Below, one piece after another: positions 9,003-19,303 of a stretch of 20,080 bases of DNA. The translations under genes and the position numbers were made by a program. Source of the stretch: Mucidula mucida (Eukaryota > Basidiomycota > Agaricomycetes > Agaricales > Physalacriaceae); NCBI GenBank assembly GCA_015501055.1, contig JADNYV010000614.1, positions 1 through 20,080 on the forward strand. Reading direction: 5' to 3'. How positions within the stretch are numbered: the stretch's first letter is position 1; each line of letters starts with the position of its first letter. Below the pieces are notes generated by a model. It was not told where the DNA came from and did not search any database. It worked only from the letters and a program-made list of their open reading frames with translations.

Positions 9003-11545
9003 TCAATTTCCAGTCATCTTGCCAAACTCCTGCGTGAAATCATCCATCGCATCAAGCGTGCTGATAAAGTGCTTGAACGAAAGCTTTTCTCCACGACCGA
9101 GCGCCAAACTCTGCGCAGTTCTAGCAGCGTTCTTGATCTGTCGGCCATTCACGTCCCTCTTTGCCAACTGTTCGATCTCTCCTGCAGAGATGACCTCCGT
9201 CGCGCCCACTTTCGCGATAAATGCAGCCCATACTTGACGGCGCGATTCCACAGGGAGCTCATGGAAGTGCAGCGCGACGTGGATACGGGACAAGAACGCC
9301 TCATCAAAGGCCTTGACACGATTTGTCGTGAGGAACAGGATTCCACGGTAGTATTCAACGTGACGAAGGCTATTATGGAGGGTCAAACATGGGAATAATA
9401 AACAGGTGGTGAAAGCTTACAAGACGGCGACCATCGCGTTTCGGACGAGATCATGAAGCGAGCGCTGTTCGAGGAAAACATCCGCCTCGTCGATCAGGAC
9501 GATAGCCTTCCAAGTAGTCGCCACTTCGAAGACGCGTTCGAGTGCCAGATCCAAGCTGTTAGCGTCCGTTCCTAGGTCACCAGCACCGACAAGGTACAGA
9601 GGCCGCTTGACGTGTTCACTCGTCGCTTCAGCAGAGAATGTCTTGCCTGTCGATAATTAAGACACAAGGCCCCAAAGAGGAAGAGAGTACTAACCGACTC
9701 CTGGGGGACCGAACAGATTGATGACGAGTCCATGTCCTTTGCCTTTGATAAAGTCATCAAATCCGAGCTCGCGATGGTGAGCCTCCACAAGAGATTGCAA
9801 AAGGTCCTTGCGATCAGTCGGGAGCACCAAGTTGGCAAACGCGTCGTTGTTCCAGTCGACATCCGTGATCTTCTCAACGTCGAATTCCACTATCACGCAA
9901 AGAAGAAAAACTCAGTATGCCAGGTTCTAGAGAGAATCGAGACCACGCACGCCATAACTTGTCGGAAAGACTGAAGCCGTACACGACTGTCGGCGTGATG
10001 AGGAGCTCTTCCTCCGACAACTCCACGTCCTCGGCCACGTCGTTGTCCGTCGCGTGAGATTGAACCAATACACCTGTTCATGGCGCCGAATGAGGATACA
10101 CACTCGATATATCAATTAAGCAACTAACCATTGGCATACCCATCCTGGGGTGGGATGGGCACCGGAGCTTGAATGATGTTGCCCCACTCATCTACCTCTT
10201 GGTTCTGTGTATCAGTATCTGTGGGAGCGGCTGCGACTGGGTACTTGTAGTTTGGGTTAAACCGACGGAACGACGCGCGGTCGACCATGATTCTTCCTTT
10301 AACCTGCGTAGTGTTAGCATGATCATACACAGCAGCGACATGGAAGGACGCACATTGTGGCGCAACAAGCGACTATGCTGGTCGCTCCCGCACTTGAGCG
10401 CGGCAATGCCACTAAACTGCTTATGATGCACGCCATTCAGCCCAACCCACTTCTTACCCCGTTCCTTGATCGCGTCGCGCAGCTTGGGCGCATCACGGTG
10501 GAAACGAATGGGGTACGCGTCCAAGGCGTCGATCTTCACAGTTCCCTTGAAGAACTTGATCAAAATCTGCGTGGACACCTTCGCCACCCCGACGCTCTGC
10601 GTCACAGGCCGATCGACGAGATCCATGCTGATGCAGTTGAGCTGGTAGCATCGTTTTCCGTCGACGGCGGTTTGCTGGACCGATTCGAGTTTGAAGAGGC
10701 GTGGAGCTCCTGTGATTGCACAGCTCGTCACGATGAGCGATCGAGGAACGAGGATGGCGTAGAGGAGGTCGTAAGTGATCTCGCCGTGCGACTTGAGACG
10801 ATTGATGGTGCGGATGGTGTTGGCATAGTCGGCGTTAAGCGTGTTAAGGAGGAGAGAGACAGAGGAGTGGACGTAGGCGTCAAGAGTGTTCTTTGCTTGT
10901 TTCTTGGCGGTAAGTCCATCTCGATACTCGGCGAATTCGTCTAGAAAAGTAAGGAACGTCTCCGGCTCGAGCTACGGAGGTGTAAGTTAGAATTATGTGC
11001 CGCAAAAATTTACTGTATACCTCAAGTGGGTCAGAATTCCAAGAGATACCGGGCCAGGATTGAATCACATCCTTGCAAGCCTTAAGAATGTACTCGTTCT
11101 TAATGACGATCTTGAAAGTGGGCTCGAGGTTCTCTTGGCGCGGAATCTTGCGGACAACACTGTCAACACGCAGATGAGACTTTCTTTCTTTTCATCGAGC
11201 GTCATTTGGAACTTACACGAAACTGAAGTCCTTCCAAGGGTCATTGTCGCCAGATTTTAGGAGAGGAATGGACTCGACGGTCACTTTGGCGCTGGTGTTC
11301 TAGATTGCAGGTAAGCGCGCGCCGAAAATAGAGTCGCGGTGGATTGGCCAACGTACTCGGTACTTCCAACCCTTGTACCAACGACTGTAGTAGTTGTCGA
11401 CGCGCTTGATCTTCAAGGAAGGAGGAGTCAAGGTCTCTTCCTTAACGATTGTCGAGGCCTTAGACTCGACGTCGAGGTCGACCTCAGCAGTTGAGGAGGA
11501 ACTCTCCCCAGAGGACTTCATGATGGAAGAGAAGCGGCGATGCAT
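9003..11545 (-). CDS. AAA+ ATPase with long N-terminal domain (704 aa)
   Basis: Probable ATP-driven remodelling protein of a family common in filamentous fungi; its target is unknown. Nine exons on the minus strand: 11357-11545, 11217-11299, 11021-11159, 10354-10971, 10129-10303, 9951-10073, 9695-9889, 9421-9646 and 9003-9369; all in phase, 704 residues. Residues about 1-440 form an uncharacterised N-terminal region (resembling the DUF that usually precedes this AAA type), then comes the AAA core: Walker A GPPGVGKT (503-510, split by an intron at the last Gly), Walker B IVLIDEAD (556-563), sensor-1 Asn599 in LFLTTNR and an arginine-finger-like Arg611 in FLSR. All catalytic residues are present. 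There is no signal peptide or membrane segment. The start at 11545 (MHRRFSSIMKSS) was preferred; ATGs at 11638 and 11521 are alternatives. It is divergent from the APSES factor gene, 1.1 kb away. Confidence 0.92.
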
Positions 11546-12678
11546 GTTGGAGGCAGAGGATGGAGGATGCAATGATCGAGAGTCTTCAAGACCTTTATAT
11601 AAGTCACCCTGGAGATGCTGTGACTTGACAAGAGTCAAGTGAGGCTGTGTACTTCCGCAGATAACAACGTGAGGCTTTAACGCCCTCCTCTACGTCGTTG
11701 TTCGATCAGAATAGGTAGGGCTGGATGAGGGCATTTGAATATAGGAAGCCAACAAAAGCGAGATATGGGGTGACACTTACCAAGTCTGACTGTACTAGGG
11801 CGCTTGATATCGGTGCCGATAGTGGCAATGGACGCCCAGAATGGGGCGGACAAGCGCGGGGAAAAGGCTATTGGAGTTCTTGGACACCGAAAGGGTTAAT
11901 GAAACCAGCCACGTTACAGACCGTGCGCGTTTGACGTGGCGAGAAAGGAAAACGGAGTCACTTTCCGGCGTTGGGCGTTTATCTGTGCGGCGACTTCCGA
12001 TGGGAAAACATCGTTGTGGCCATCATGGAATGTCTCGACAAGGCCATCATCATCATGATGTGACTGTATTTTGACATAGATCGCATGTACCTTGGAATAT
12101 AGTCGCAGTAGTGTTGTCATTGGGTGTCCAAAAGTACCCTGATAAGGTAGAGGAACTCGAGAATTAGACCCATTGAATGAACGATAGACTCCACTACGTG
12201 AATTCAATCCGATAGCCTTGAGGTGCGTCTTTGACGTTTATTAGCATCAAATTCAGTCTCCTGTTCAACAGAACCATTGTACTCACCAAACTGGACATCC
12301 AGTTGTATGTCCACTACAATGAAGCAGACCAGGCTCCGAGCAGGTCGCATTTTTCAGCATTCTATGATGATGGCGATGCATAAGGCAACGTATAGGTGTC
12401 CATTTGAATTTAACGACATATGGCTAGTCCATTTTGTACTCAGAGCGCGTAAATTGTTGGGCGACAAGTCAAAAGAGAGGAATTCTGTTCTTGAAGTCAA
12501 AAGGAAGTGATAATCTGTAAGCAAGGCACCTGTTTGCGCGTGTTGACACTCACGCGTTGTACACTTCGCTCCAAGTCGTTCAGGACGCCCCTCAGCAGAA
12601 CGCCCGGCGACGTCGAGCGCTTCAGAGACGATACACAGAACGGTGGCGCCTTCAGGATCCGTGTCTTGATCAACAACG
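11546..12678. promoter_or_regulatory. 1.1-kb divergent intergenic region, AAA ATPase / APSES factor
   Basis: The largest gap in the window separates two divergent starts. It holds several short open frames on both strands with no motifs or intron pattern, which I treat as non-coding. It probably contains both promoters and leaders. An ACGCGT box lies at 12552-12557, within a pair of related segments starting CGCGTGTTGACACT and CGCGTTGTACACT. Confidence 0.4.
12552..12557. promoter_or_regulatory. ACGCGT (MCB-like box) upstream of the APSES factor gene
   Basis: ACGCGT is the MluI cell-cycle box bound by Mbp1/MBF-type APSES proteins in yeasts. Here it lies 122 bp upstream of the start codon of an APSES gene, so autoregulation is possible. 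The hexamer also occurs elsewhere in the window by chance, so the evidence is weak. Confidence 0.3.
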
Positions 12679-15126
12679 ATGCCGGAAACACAGATATTCA
12701 AGGTCAGAATTTCGCCCCCAATTTTCAGCTATTTCTCACCGTGTGCACCGTCTGGCAGGCTACGTACAGCGGCATTCCCGTGTACGAGATGTATGTGACC
12801 CGTTTACACGATTTTACGCGGATTTTTTGGACTGATACACGTCCAGGATGTGCAAGAGCGTTGCCGTCATGAGGAGACGCTCCGACTCGTGGCTGAACGC
12901 TACTCAGATTCTCAAAGTCGCTGGATTTGACAAGCCGCAGCGAACTCGTGTTTTGGAGCGCGAGGTGCAAAAGGGAGAGCACGAAAAGGTACAAGGTGGC
13001 TATGGAAAGTATCAAGGCAAGTCGTCCGTCGCCTGTTTGTCGACGCGGCTGACAGCGACGGCGATACAGGCACATGGATCCCGTTGGAACGCGGCCTGGC
13101 GCTTGCCAAGCAGTACAACTGCGAGCATCTCCTCAAACCTATCATTGAGTTCCAGCCCAGCACCAAAAGCCCCCCATTAGCTCCGAAACATCTCATCAGC
13201 ACCAACGCGGGCTCCCGCGCATCGCGCCGTGGTGGCGCGCCTGACTCTTCTTCGGCCGTCAACACGCGCTCATCCCGCAGACAAGTCCCTGAAGCAGTCG
13301 CTGAATCAGATCGTGAAACGCTTTCCGTGCGCGGCTCAGAAGATGGTTCGATGACGCCCTCCCCCTCCGAGGCCTCATCTTCCTCGCGTACCCCTTCGCC
13401 CATCGGCAGCCCAGATACCGTGTATGGACGTAACGGTGCTGTCGCCAATCGTTCTACTAACAAACAGCGTTCCAGGTATCGAGCCCCCGACGACCAGTAC
13501 GATGACATGTCAGATACAGAAGTCAACGGCAAGACAGACGCGCGCGCTTATGGCGACCAAATTCTCGAATACTTCATTTCCGATACGAACCAGGTTCCCC
13601 AAGTCCTCATAAGTCCCCCTCCCGACTTTGACCCGAACATGGCTATCGATGACGACGGACACACCGCGCTTCACTGGGCGTGCGCTATGGGCCGCATTCG
13701 CATCATCAAGCTACTTCTTACGGCCGGCGCAGACATCTTCAAGGTGAACAAATCGGGCCAGACTGCGCTCATGCGGAGTGTAATGTTCGCAAACAATTAC
13801 GACGTTCGTAAATTCCCAGAGCTCTACGAGCTTCTACATCGCTCTACACTGAATATCGACAATTACAACCGTACCGTCTTCCATCACGTCGTCGACGTCG
13901 CGATGTCTAAAGGGAAAACACACGCTGCGCGGTATTACATGGAAATCATCTTGACGCGACTTGCGGACTATCCAAAGGAACTGGCTGATGTCATCAACTT
14001 CCAGGACGAAGACGGAGAGACCGCCCTTACTATGGCTGCCAGATGTAGAAGCAAAAGACTTGTCAAAATTCTCATAGATCATGGCGCAGATCCCAAGGTT
14101 GTCAACCACGACGGCAAAAGCACTGAGGATTACATTCTCGAGGATGAACGTTTCCGGTCATCTCCCGGACCGCCGTCACGCGCCGCCACCATGTCTTTCA
14201 GAAATACCCAGGCTGCCTACCCTCCCCTGCACGCACAAGCGGATTATTCCTTTGGTCCGTCTCACGGTGATCGGCCGCCATTGCACCACTCCGTCGCGGC
14301 CCAACGCGCCAGTACGCGTTGTGTCAATGACATAACCAGTATGCTTGACAGCCTCGCCGGATCGTTCGACCAGGAGCTCAGAGACAAGGACCGTGACACC
14401 ATCCAGGCACATGCACTTCTTGGCAACATTCAGGCTGAAATTCTTGAGAGCCAGCGGTCCGTGGGTCACCTAAAGAACCAGGCCGAAGGGCTAGCGCATA
14501 CATCTGGTGTACTCAAGTCCAAAGAGGAAGAGCTGAGCGTAAAAATGGGCCGCCGGTACCGGTTAGGGTGGGAGAAGTGGGTGAAAGACGAGGAAGCGCG
14601 TGAGAAAGCGATAAGGGACGCGGCGCATGGGGAGTTGGCGTTGACCGCGGATACATCTGCGTCACTGGCGAGCATCGGGATGGACGGAGAGTCGGCCGCA
14701 GAGCAGGGGAAGGCAAAGGGGAAGAGGAAAGCGTCTTCTGATCCGGAAGATATCTCGGATTTGAAAGCTCTCTACATGGATATACCCACTGATGAAGAGG
14801 GAATGCGGCAGGCATGCGATGCGTACAGAGCGCAAATTATGGAATCTCGCAAGCGGAGAAAGGTCTTGTTTGATGAGTTGGTAACGTTCCAGGCAGAGAC
14901 AGGGACCAGTGGGCGTATGAGTGACTATAGGCGGTTGATTGGTGCTGGTTGTGGAGGTATACCCCCGGCTGAAGTTGACAGCGTCTTGCCCATGCTTTTG
15001 GAAGTGAGTTTTCTCGTTATACTCTTTCTATGTTCAGTACTAATATGTTATCTCCTACAGACTTTGGAGGCGGAAGAACCGAGCTCGTCATCTGTGGGCT
15101 GGAACAGTACCACCATGAGAATGTGA
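12679..15126 (+). CDS. mbp1: APSES-domain cell-cycle transcription factor with ankyrin repeats (Mbp1/Res type, 741 aa)
   Basis: DNA-binding subunit of an MBF/SBF-like complex controlling G1/S genes. Exons on the plus strand: 12679-12702, 12759-12790, 12847-13016, 13070-15003 and 15061-15126; all in phase, 741 residues. The protein starts [19 protein letters not shown]. The APSES (KilA-N-like) DNA-binding domain spans about residues 9-110, with [20 protein letters not shown] and [17 protein letters not shown] Ser/Pro-rich linker follows, then ankyrin repeats ([16 protein letters not shown] near 268, [13 protein letters not shown] near 389) and a coiled-coil/charged region (about 440-620) with KGKRKA basic residues. 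Intron 3 (13017-13069) uses a GC donor. The last intron (57 nt) is a multiple of three and open, so its retention gives a longer protein. The start was chosen because splicing from it reproduces the family N-terminus. The gene is intact. Confidence 0.95.
13017..13069 (+). other. GC-AG intron within the APSES DNA-binding domain
   Basis: Donor G|GCAAGT at 13016/13017 and acceptor ATACAG at 13069 join KYQG to TWIPLERG, the invariant APSES sequence. The alternative GT donor four bases later (GTCGTC, 13021) puts the downstream exon out of frame. The intron is 53 nt. Confidence 0.85.
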
Positions 15127-15360
15127 TACTGCGGACATATTGTGATTTCTTTTTCGCTTTTTGTGTTGTTTTACTTACCGTTTGGCCCGTTCTTGTATTA
15201 GCACCATATTTATTTCCTGTTGGCGGCTTGAACTTATTCTTCTAATATTGGCTACGCTGTCTGTGAAAGTACTAGAATTCACATTACCCGACGAACATTC
15301 AACATACATGGACTTATAGTCGGACGCACACACTCGTGAAGGATACTGTTACTGAAGACC
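15127..15360. other. Convergent 3' region
   Basis: Tail-to-tail spacer of 234 bp between the APSES gene (plus) and the SDR-like gene (minus). It is AT-rich with poly-T stretches near 15150-15180, suitable for 3' ends; no canonical AATAAA was picked out. Confidence 0.4.
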
Positions 15361-16715
15361 CTACGCAGATAACAAAGCTTGTACTTCTCTGCTAACGCTC
15401 GCGAACAGCGCGTCCGTTCCCCTTGACGGCTTCCAACCGATAGCTTTGCTCCTGTCGGCCCGACACCTAGAGTTGGTCGATACAAGACCTTCTAAATTAT
15501 AGTCCCGAGCCCCAGCCAGAGGTTGCGTCGCCTCCTCCGGAGTAAAAGTTTGAGGCTCTGGGCTTCCGATCCCCAGGTCACTCAGGACAGCGCCAACAGC
15601 CTTGGAGAGGTCGATGAACTCGTGCTCTCCGTTCTCTGCGAAGTAGTAACCCGATCGGCCGTGTTGGAATTCTTTATGGGATGCGAGCCCTAGAACGTGA
15701 TCCAGCAGGACGACGTACAAGCTCGCGACTGCATTTTCGAGGGTAAGTCAGTATGTCGGCAAATGATAATGCAGTACTATGGACGTACGATCTTGAACGT
15801 GAACGTTGTTCCACACATTCTTGCCGAGCCCGACGACTCCCGTTTGTTTGCGCGCAATACTGGCTGCGATGAGTTGTGGTAGCTGAATGGAATAGATGTT
15901 TTGTATCCCCTTGTCTACCAAGACGCCCGATGGCTCTCCGTAGACCAGGCATGGTAGGACAATGTACGTCTTCGCGTAACCTAATCAGAGTATCGGCCTG
16001 GGACCTTTTTGTTGATTGAGGAACTCACCTTGCTTATCGGCGTCCACAATTTCCAAGTCGACATGTCGATGAGGAGCGGTCGGCGGGAGGCTCTCGATAT
16101 GAGGGATATCGAGGTCCGAGTAGACTTCTTCTGTTCCGTGCATACCCTTAGCAAATTCACTAAGCGTGCCTACAGACTCAAAGGTCGGAAGATGCTCTAG
16201 AATTGGGGGTGCATTTTACCTGTGCCTGACTACGTTCTGTTAGCAGAAGCAGATCTCACAAGCGAATAAGACGTACGGTGTGTATCAAGCTGGGTGGTAC
16301 GCCCGTCCGCTGATGGTGCAGCTTCAGGCCAGCCAATATAGCCCTCGCGGCATCTAGATTGTCACAGTCGACCTACATTCCTTATCAGCACCAATCGAGG
16401 ATAGTGTCGGAGCATTTCATACAAAGTTGAAAACAATATCGGCTTCTGCTACTTGCTCTGTGAGCAGCTTGCTGTCGGAAACTGACCCAATAACTGGTTT
16501 GACGTTCAATGCTTTCAAGAGTTGCGCCTTCTCCGCAGACCGAACGAGAACGGTAATCTCGAACGTCTTGACTGAAGGATGCAACAACAACTGCGATAGA
16601 AACGTGCCGCCAATGTAGCCTTTGAGAGAGGGAAATTAAGCGCTATTCCAATGTACAGCTCAATCTGGAATTTACCTGTTACGCCGGTAAGGAAGATCTT
16701 TGTTGTGGTAGTCAT
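15361..16715 (-). CDS. NAD(P)-binding Rossmann protein, extended-SDR / epimerase-like (347 aa)
   Basis: Probable NAD(P)-dependent oxidoreductase or epimerase-type protein; the substrate is unknown. Exons on the minus strand: 16676-16715, 16423-16619, 16277-16372, 16220-16229, 16029-16169, 15789-15980 and 15361-15728; all GT-AG and in phase, 347 residues. The N-terminal nucleotide-binding motif is TGVTGYIGG (Gly11, Gly14 and Gly17), followed by a Rossmann beta-alpha-beta pattern (ITVLVRSAEKAQLL, VIGSVSD, ADIVFNFV). IHTSGTGTLSEFAKG and TYIVLPCLVYGEPSG match atypical extended SDRs of filamentous fungi. A classical YxxxK pair is not obvious, so catalytic activity is uncertain. Exon 4 is a 10-nt microexon encoding SGT plus one base. 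The C-terminus (SKAIGWKPSRGTD) also resembles epimerases. It is soluble, with no signal peptide. The gene appears complete. Confidence 0.9.
16220..16229 (-). other. 10-nt microexon of the SDR-like gene
   Basis: TCAGGCACAG lies between a 47-nt and a 50-nt intron with good GT-AG borders (acceptor GTAG, donor GTAAAA). Including it yields IHTSGTGTLSEF in the correct frame; leaving it out removes the motif and shifts the frame by one base. Confidence 0.85.
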
Positions 16716-17483
16716 TTTGAGGACAATGTCATGTCATGAACCTCTGACATCCAGCTTTTAAAGGCAGAGTTTCTGGCTTACTCATCGTCGTAGTAAGCTT
16801 TGAATGAGTAAGCTCTTTGATCCTTGAATCCGGAATACGTTCGGTTAAACTGGTTGAACTCCTGAGCGTGAGCGCGATACCCAAGAAAATAATAGAGTTG
16901 GCAAGGAGATTCGAGAAGCACAATGAAATACGCATTGGAGAAGACGAGATAGGTATCAGCTACCAGCACGGATGGAGTTGTATTTTGAGCGCGTGAGCAG
17001 GCATCGTGACCGTACCAATTTCGACGCGAAAGTATGTAGGTATGTCCCCCGGTAGAGCCAAGTGTTCGAAACCGGTGCCATCGGACGGGAGTTCAGTATC
17101 AATCGGGAATTGAAAAGGTCAGAGTCGGAAAAGTCCTGTCGTATACCGATCCAAACGGAAAATGGAATGTCGTGGAAGTGAGAATAATGGATCAAGAGCG
17201 TCTGCGTGACGTTGGTGTGACAGCATCGCTGGGCTCACCGGTGGCTCTCACCATCCTCAATTGAGTACTCGACACGGATCTATTTAGATCGTCGCATCCG
17301 TAACCAGTCGCGCGACTTACGGACGAGAACGCTGTCGAGTTCACTTCATAGAGTGAAGTTTGTTGACTTCTACATGTCTTTACACGCGATACTGATTCCG
17401 TTTGTGCTCTGGTTAGGTCCATCCGTGGAGACGAGCTATAACCTACGTCCACACAAAGAATAACGCGAGGCCAGGCGTAGCTC
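16716..17483 (-). other. Gap with possible 3' exon(s) of an unidentified minus-strand gene
   Basis: On the minus strand, 16957 down to 16778 is open and protein-like, ending EFNQFNRTYSGFKDQRAYSF...YYDDE with a stop at 16778-16780. Upstream, in another frame, about 17110-16985 reads FEHLALPGDIPTYFRVEIGT. These could be exons or relics of one gene; no start or family was recognised. The SDR start lies only 62 bp downstream. From 17200 to 17483 I see nothing convincing. Confidence 0.25.
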
Positions 17484-19086
17484 GGCGCCCCGTTTGGACG
17501 TGCTGGGACTTACACGCACCAACCATGTCACTGCGCCTCATGAACGACCCATCATTCAGAAATCCATGCAAAAGTATCGCGCGGATGTAAAGGAGATCGA
17601 CGCCGAAATAGAGGATTTGTACGAATCCATCGTTCTCCTTCAACAGCGAAAAAGGGACGTGAAAGAGATAATCGAAGGCCATTAAATCTTGCTCCGTCAC
17701 AGCCCCGTGCGCACACTGCCTACTCTGCGAAATCTTCGCTGCCTTTTGCGACATGCACACTCTTCAGGATTCCTTTGCAGCTCTCTATGAGACCTACGAT
17801 CTCAGTCGCGTTAAACAGTTCCGACGCTCACGCATGACATTGTTGCATGTATGTCAGCGATGGCGCAGGACGGCACTGGCCGCGTCTATGGATGACCTTT
17901 CGCAAGTCAGAAATGGCTGGATGCTGCTGCGTCCGTGCCGCTTGATCTCATATACGATGTGGATGACAACCTGGACAATCTTCATCTTTTGATTGCCAAA
18001 ATGCCTCAATTCGGACGGCTCCGATTGCATGTGGTGCGTGTACACTTGCGCTCTGCCATCTGGCAAACTCTGCGGCAGCTTAACTGCGCGCCCCAGCTCA
18101 CCAAGCTAGCATTCATGTCCCGCTTTTGGGACTCTGCGAGATAGGACGGATGTTCTTTTCCAGAATTCCCCTCTGCTTACTTCCCTTACCACCGATGCTC
18201 CTCCAGATATGCTCCTGCCTCTATCTAACCAGGTCACCCATTTATACATGTCCGGCCGAAGCTCCCCATTCGATGTCCTCATGTATCAAGAACTTGAAGG
18301 GGCTGGAGTCCCTTCGCTTTGGTTTACTACAGAAGGACGAACCCGGAACAATCGTTACCGGAACCATGGTGCAAAGCAACGTTCAAACTTGGGTTTCACG
18401 AAGGGCATACAGAGATTCTGCATATGATACTCTCTTTGATAGCCTTACTCTTCCATGACTCCGATGCCTCGACATCGATTTTGCTTTATGCGCAGCAGAC
18501 TCACTGCGGGCAATGTTCAAACGATCATCCTGTCAACTCGAGTCTCTCTCTCTTCATCTCCCTTGGGCACGTAGCCATACGCCGAGCGTACCGGTGGTAC
18601 AACGCCTTGTAGAGCTTTTGGAGATTGAACAAGTCAACCAGCATCTCCAGCGCCTCATGCTCCTCATTCGCGATGACGGCACATTGCACACTAGGACAGT
18701 AATCCCTAGTTCCGTCCTGGAACTATTATCGGCACAGACAGGAAGACTGCCCAAACTTGTGGACGTGCGGTTTACGGCGTCCCCTACACAAGACAGGAAG
18801 ACTGCCCAAACTTGTTGACGTGCGGTTTACGGCGTCCCCTACACAAGCGCATTTGGTTGAGCAGCTCCTCAAGAATCGTGTCACACAATGCGAATCTCAG
18901 GGTGTCGTCAAACTGGGTTATCCTGCCCTCCATCTTATACTTCAGTCTTCGTACGAGCAGGCGGAGGATGAATTCCCTTCTTTGGATTCATACAGACAAT
19001 CGGAGGGCGTAAACATTCGCGTCGTTGTTCACAAATCTGATCCCTTTCAATATTTGAGAAGTGGGCGAGTATCTGATTCAGACTAA
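17484..19086 (+). pseudogene. F-box protein gene, first tandem copy, degenerate
   Basis: Fungal F-box proteins recruit substrates to SCF ubiquitin ligases; this copy is broken. The start carries the same block as the downstream paralogue (RTNHVTAPHERPIIQKSMQK against KTNHITAPHERPLIEAS), followed by a short coiled coil, but it hits a stop at 17683-17685, just before the F-box. Traces of the F-box region (PVRTLP, then FAAFCDMHTLQDS) lie in different frames. Later pieces (LLHVCQRWRRTAL, SVPLDLIYDVDDNLDNLHLL, LTSLTTDAPPDMLLPLSNQV) resemble the downstream parts of copy 2 but also change frame. A 55-bp tandem duplication at 18736-18847 shifts the frame once more; after it the C-terminal frame is open to the stop at 19084-19086. 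No ATG in frame opens the conserved N-terminal block. Homology to copy 2 is firm; the F-box label rests mainly on copy 2. Confidence 0.7.
18736..18847 (+). repeat. 55-bp tandem direct duplication
   Basis: Unit 1 is 18736-18790 and unit 2 is 18791-18845 (two further matching bases follow). They differ at a single position, G18761 against T18816. The unit starts AGACAGGAAGACTGCCCAAA. Since 55 is not a multiple of three, the duplication shifts the reading frame of the F-box pseudogene. Confidence 0.97.
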
Positions 19087-19303
19087 AGGATCTTCTTGTA
19101 TACATCTTCTTCTATGTAATTACTAGAGTCATTCAAGAATATCACAATCGTACCGCAGACACAAGAGCAAAAACGTGACCATGAGGTCAAAGGTCCTCCT
19201 TCCACGACGTCCTTGAGCGCTTGAGCACGCAAATCGCGGTCTTCCTCGGTACAGTGTGAGTGTTTAGGTGTCTTGAACACCATGTATTCACAAATTTGTT
19301 CAG
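19087..19303. other. Spacer between the F-box copies
   Basis: This 217-bp interval separates the end of copy 1 from the start of copy 2. It should carry the promoter and leader of copy 2. I see no gene and no clear element. Confidence 0.4.

Noticed and set aside
10357..10944. 195-codon plus-strand open frame inside the AAA gene
   Set aside because: Antisense shadow of the large coding exon 10354-10971; the minus-strand reading is in phase with eight other exons and has the AAA motifs downstream.
12051..12060. CAT/ATG triplet-rich stretch and other short simple repeats
   Set aside because: Too short to be meaningful; no array or CRISPR-like spacing anywhere in the window.
12507..12872. 121-codon plus-strand open frame running into the APSES exon
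   Set aside because: It reads through two introns; the spliced start at 12679 gives the conserved N-terminus instead.
12912..13532. 206-codon minus-strand open frame
   Set aside because: Antisense shadow of the APSES gene, crossing its intron.
17060..17090. TTCGAAACC tRNA T-loop-like sequence
   Set aside because: No matching acceptor, D and anticodon arms could be built around it.
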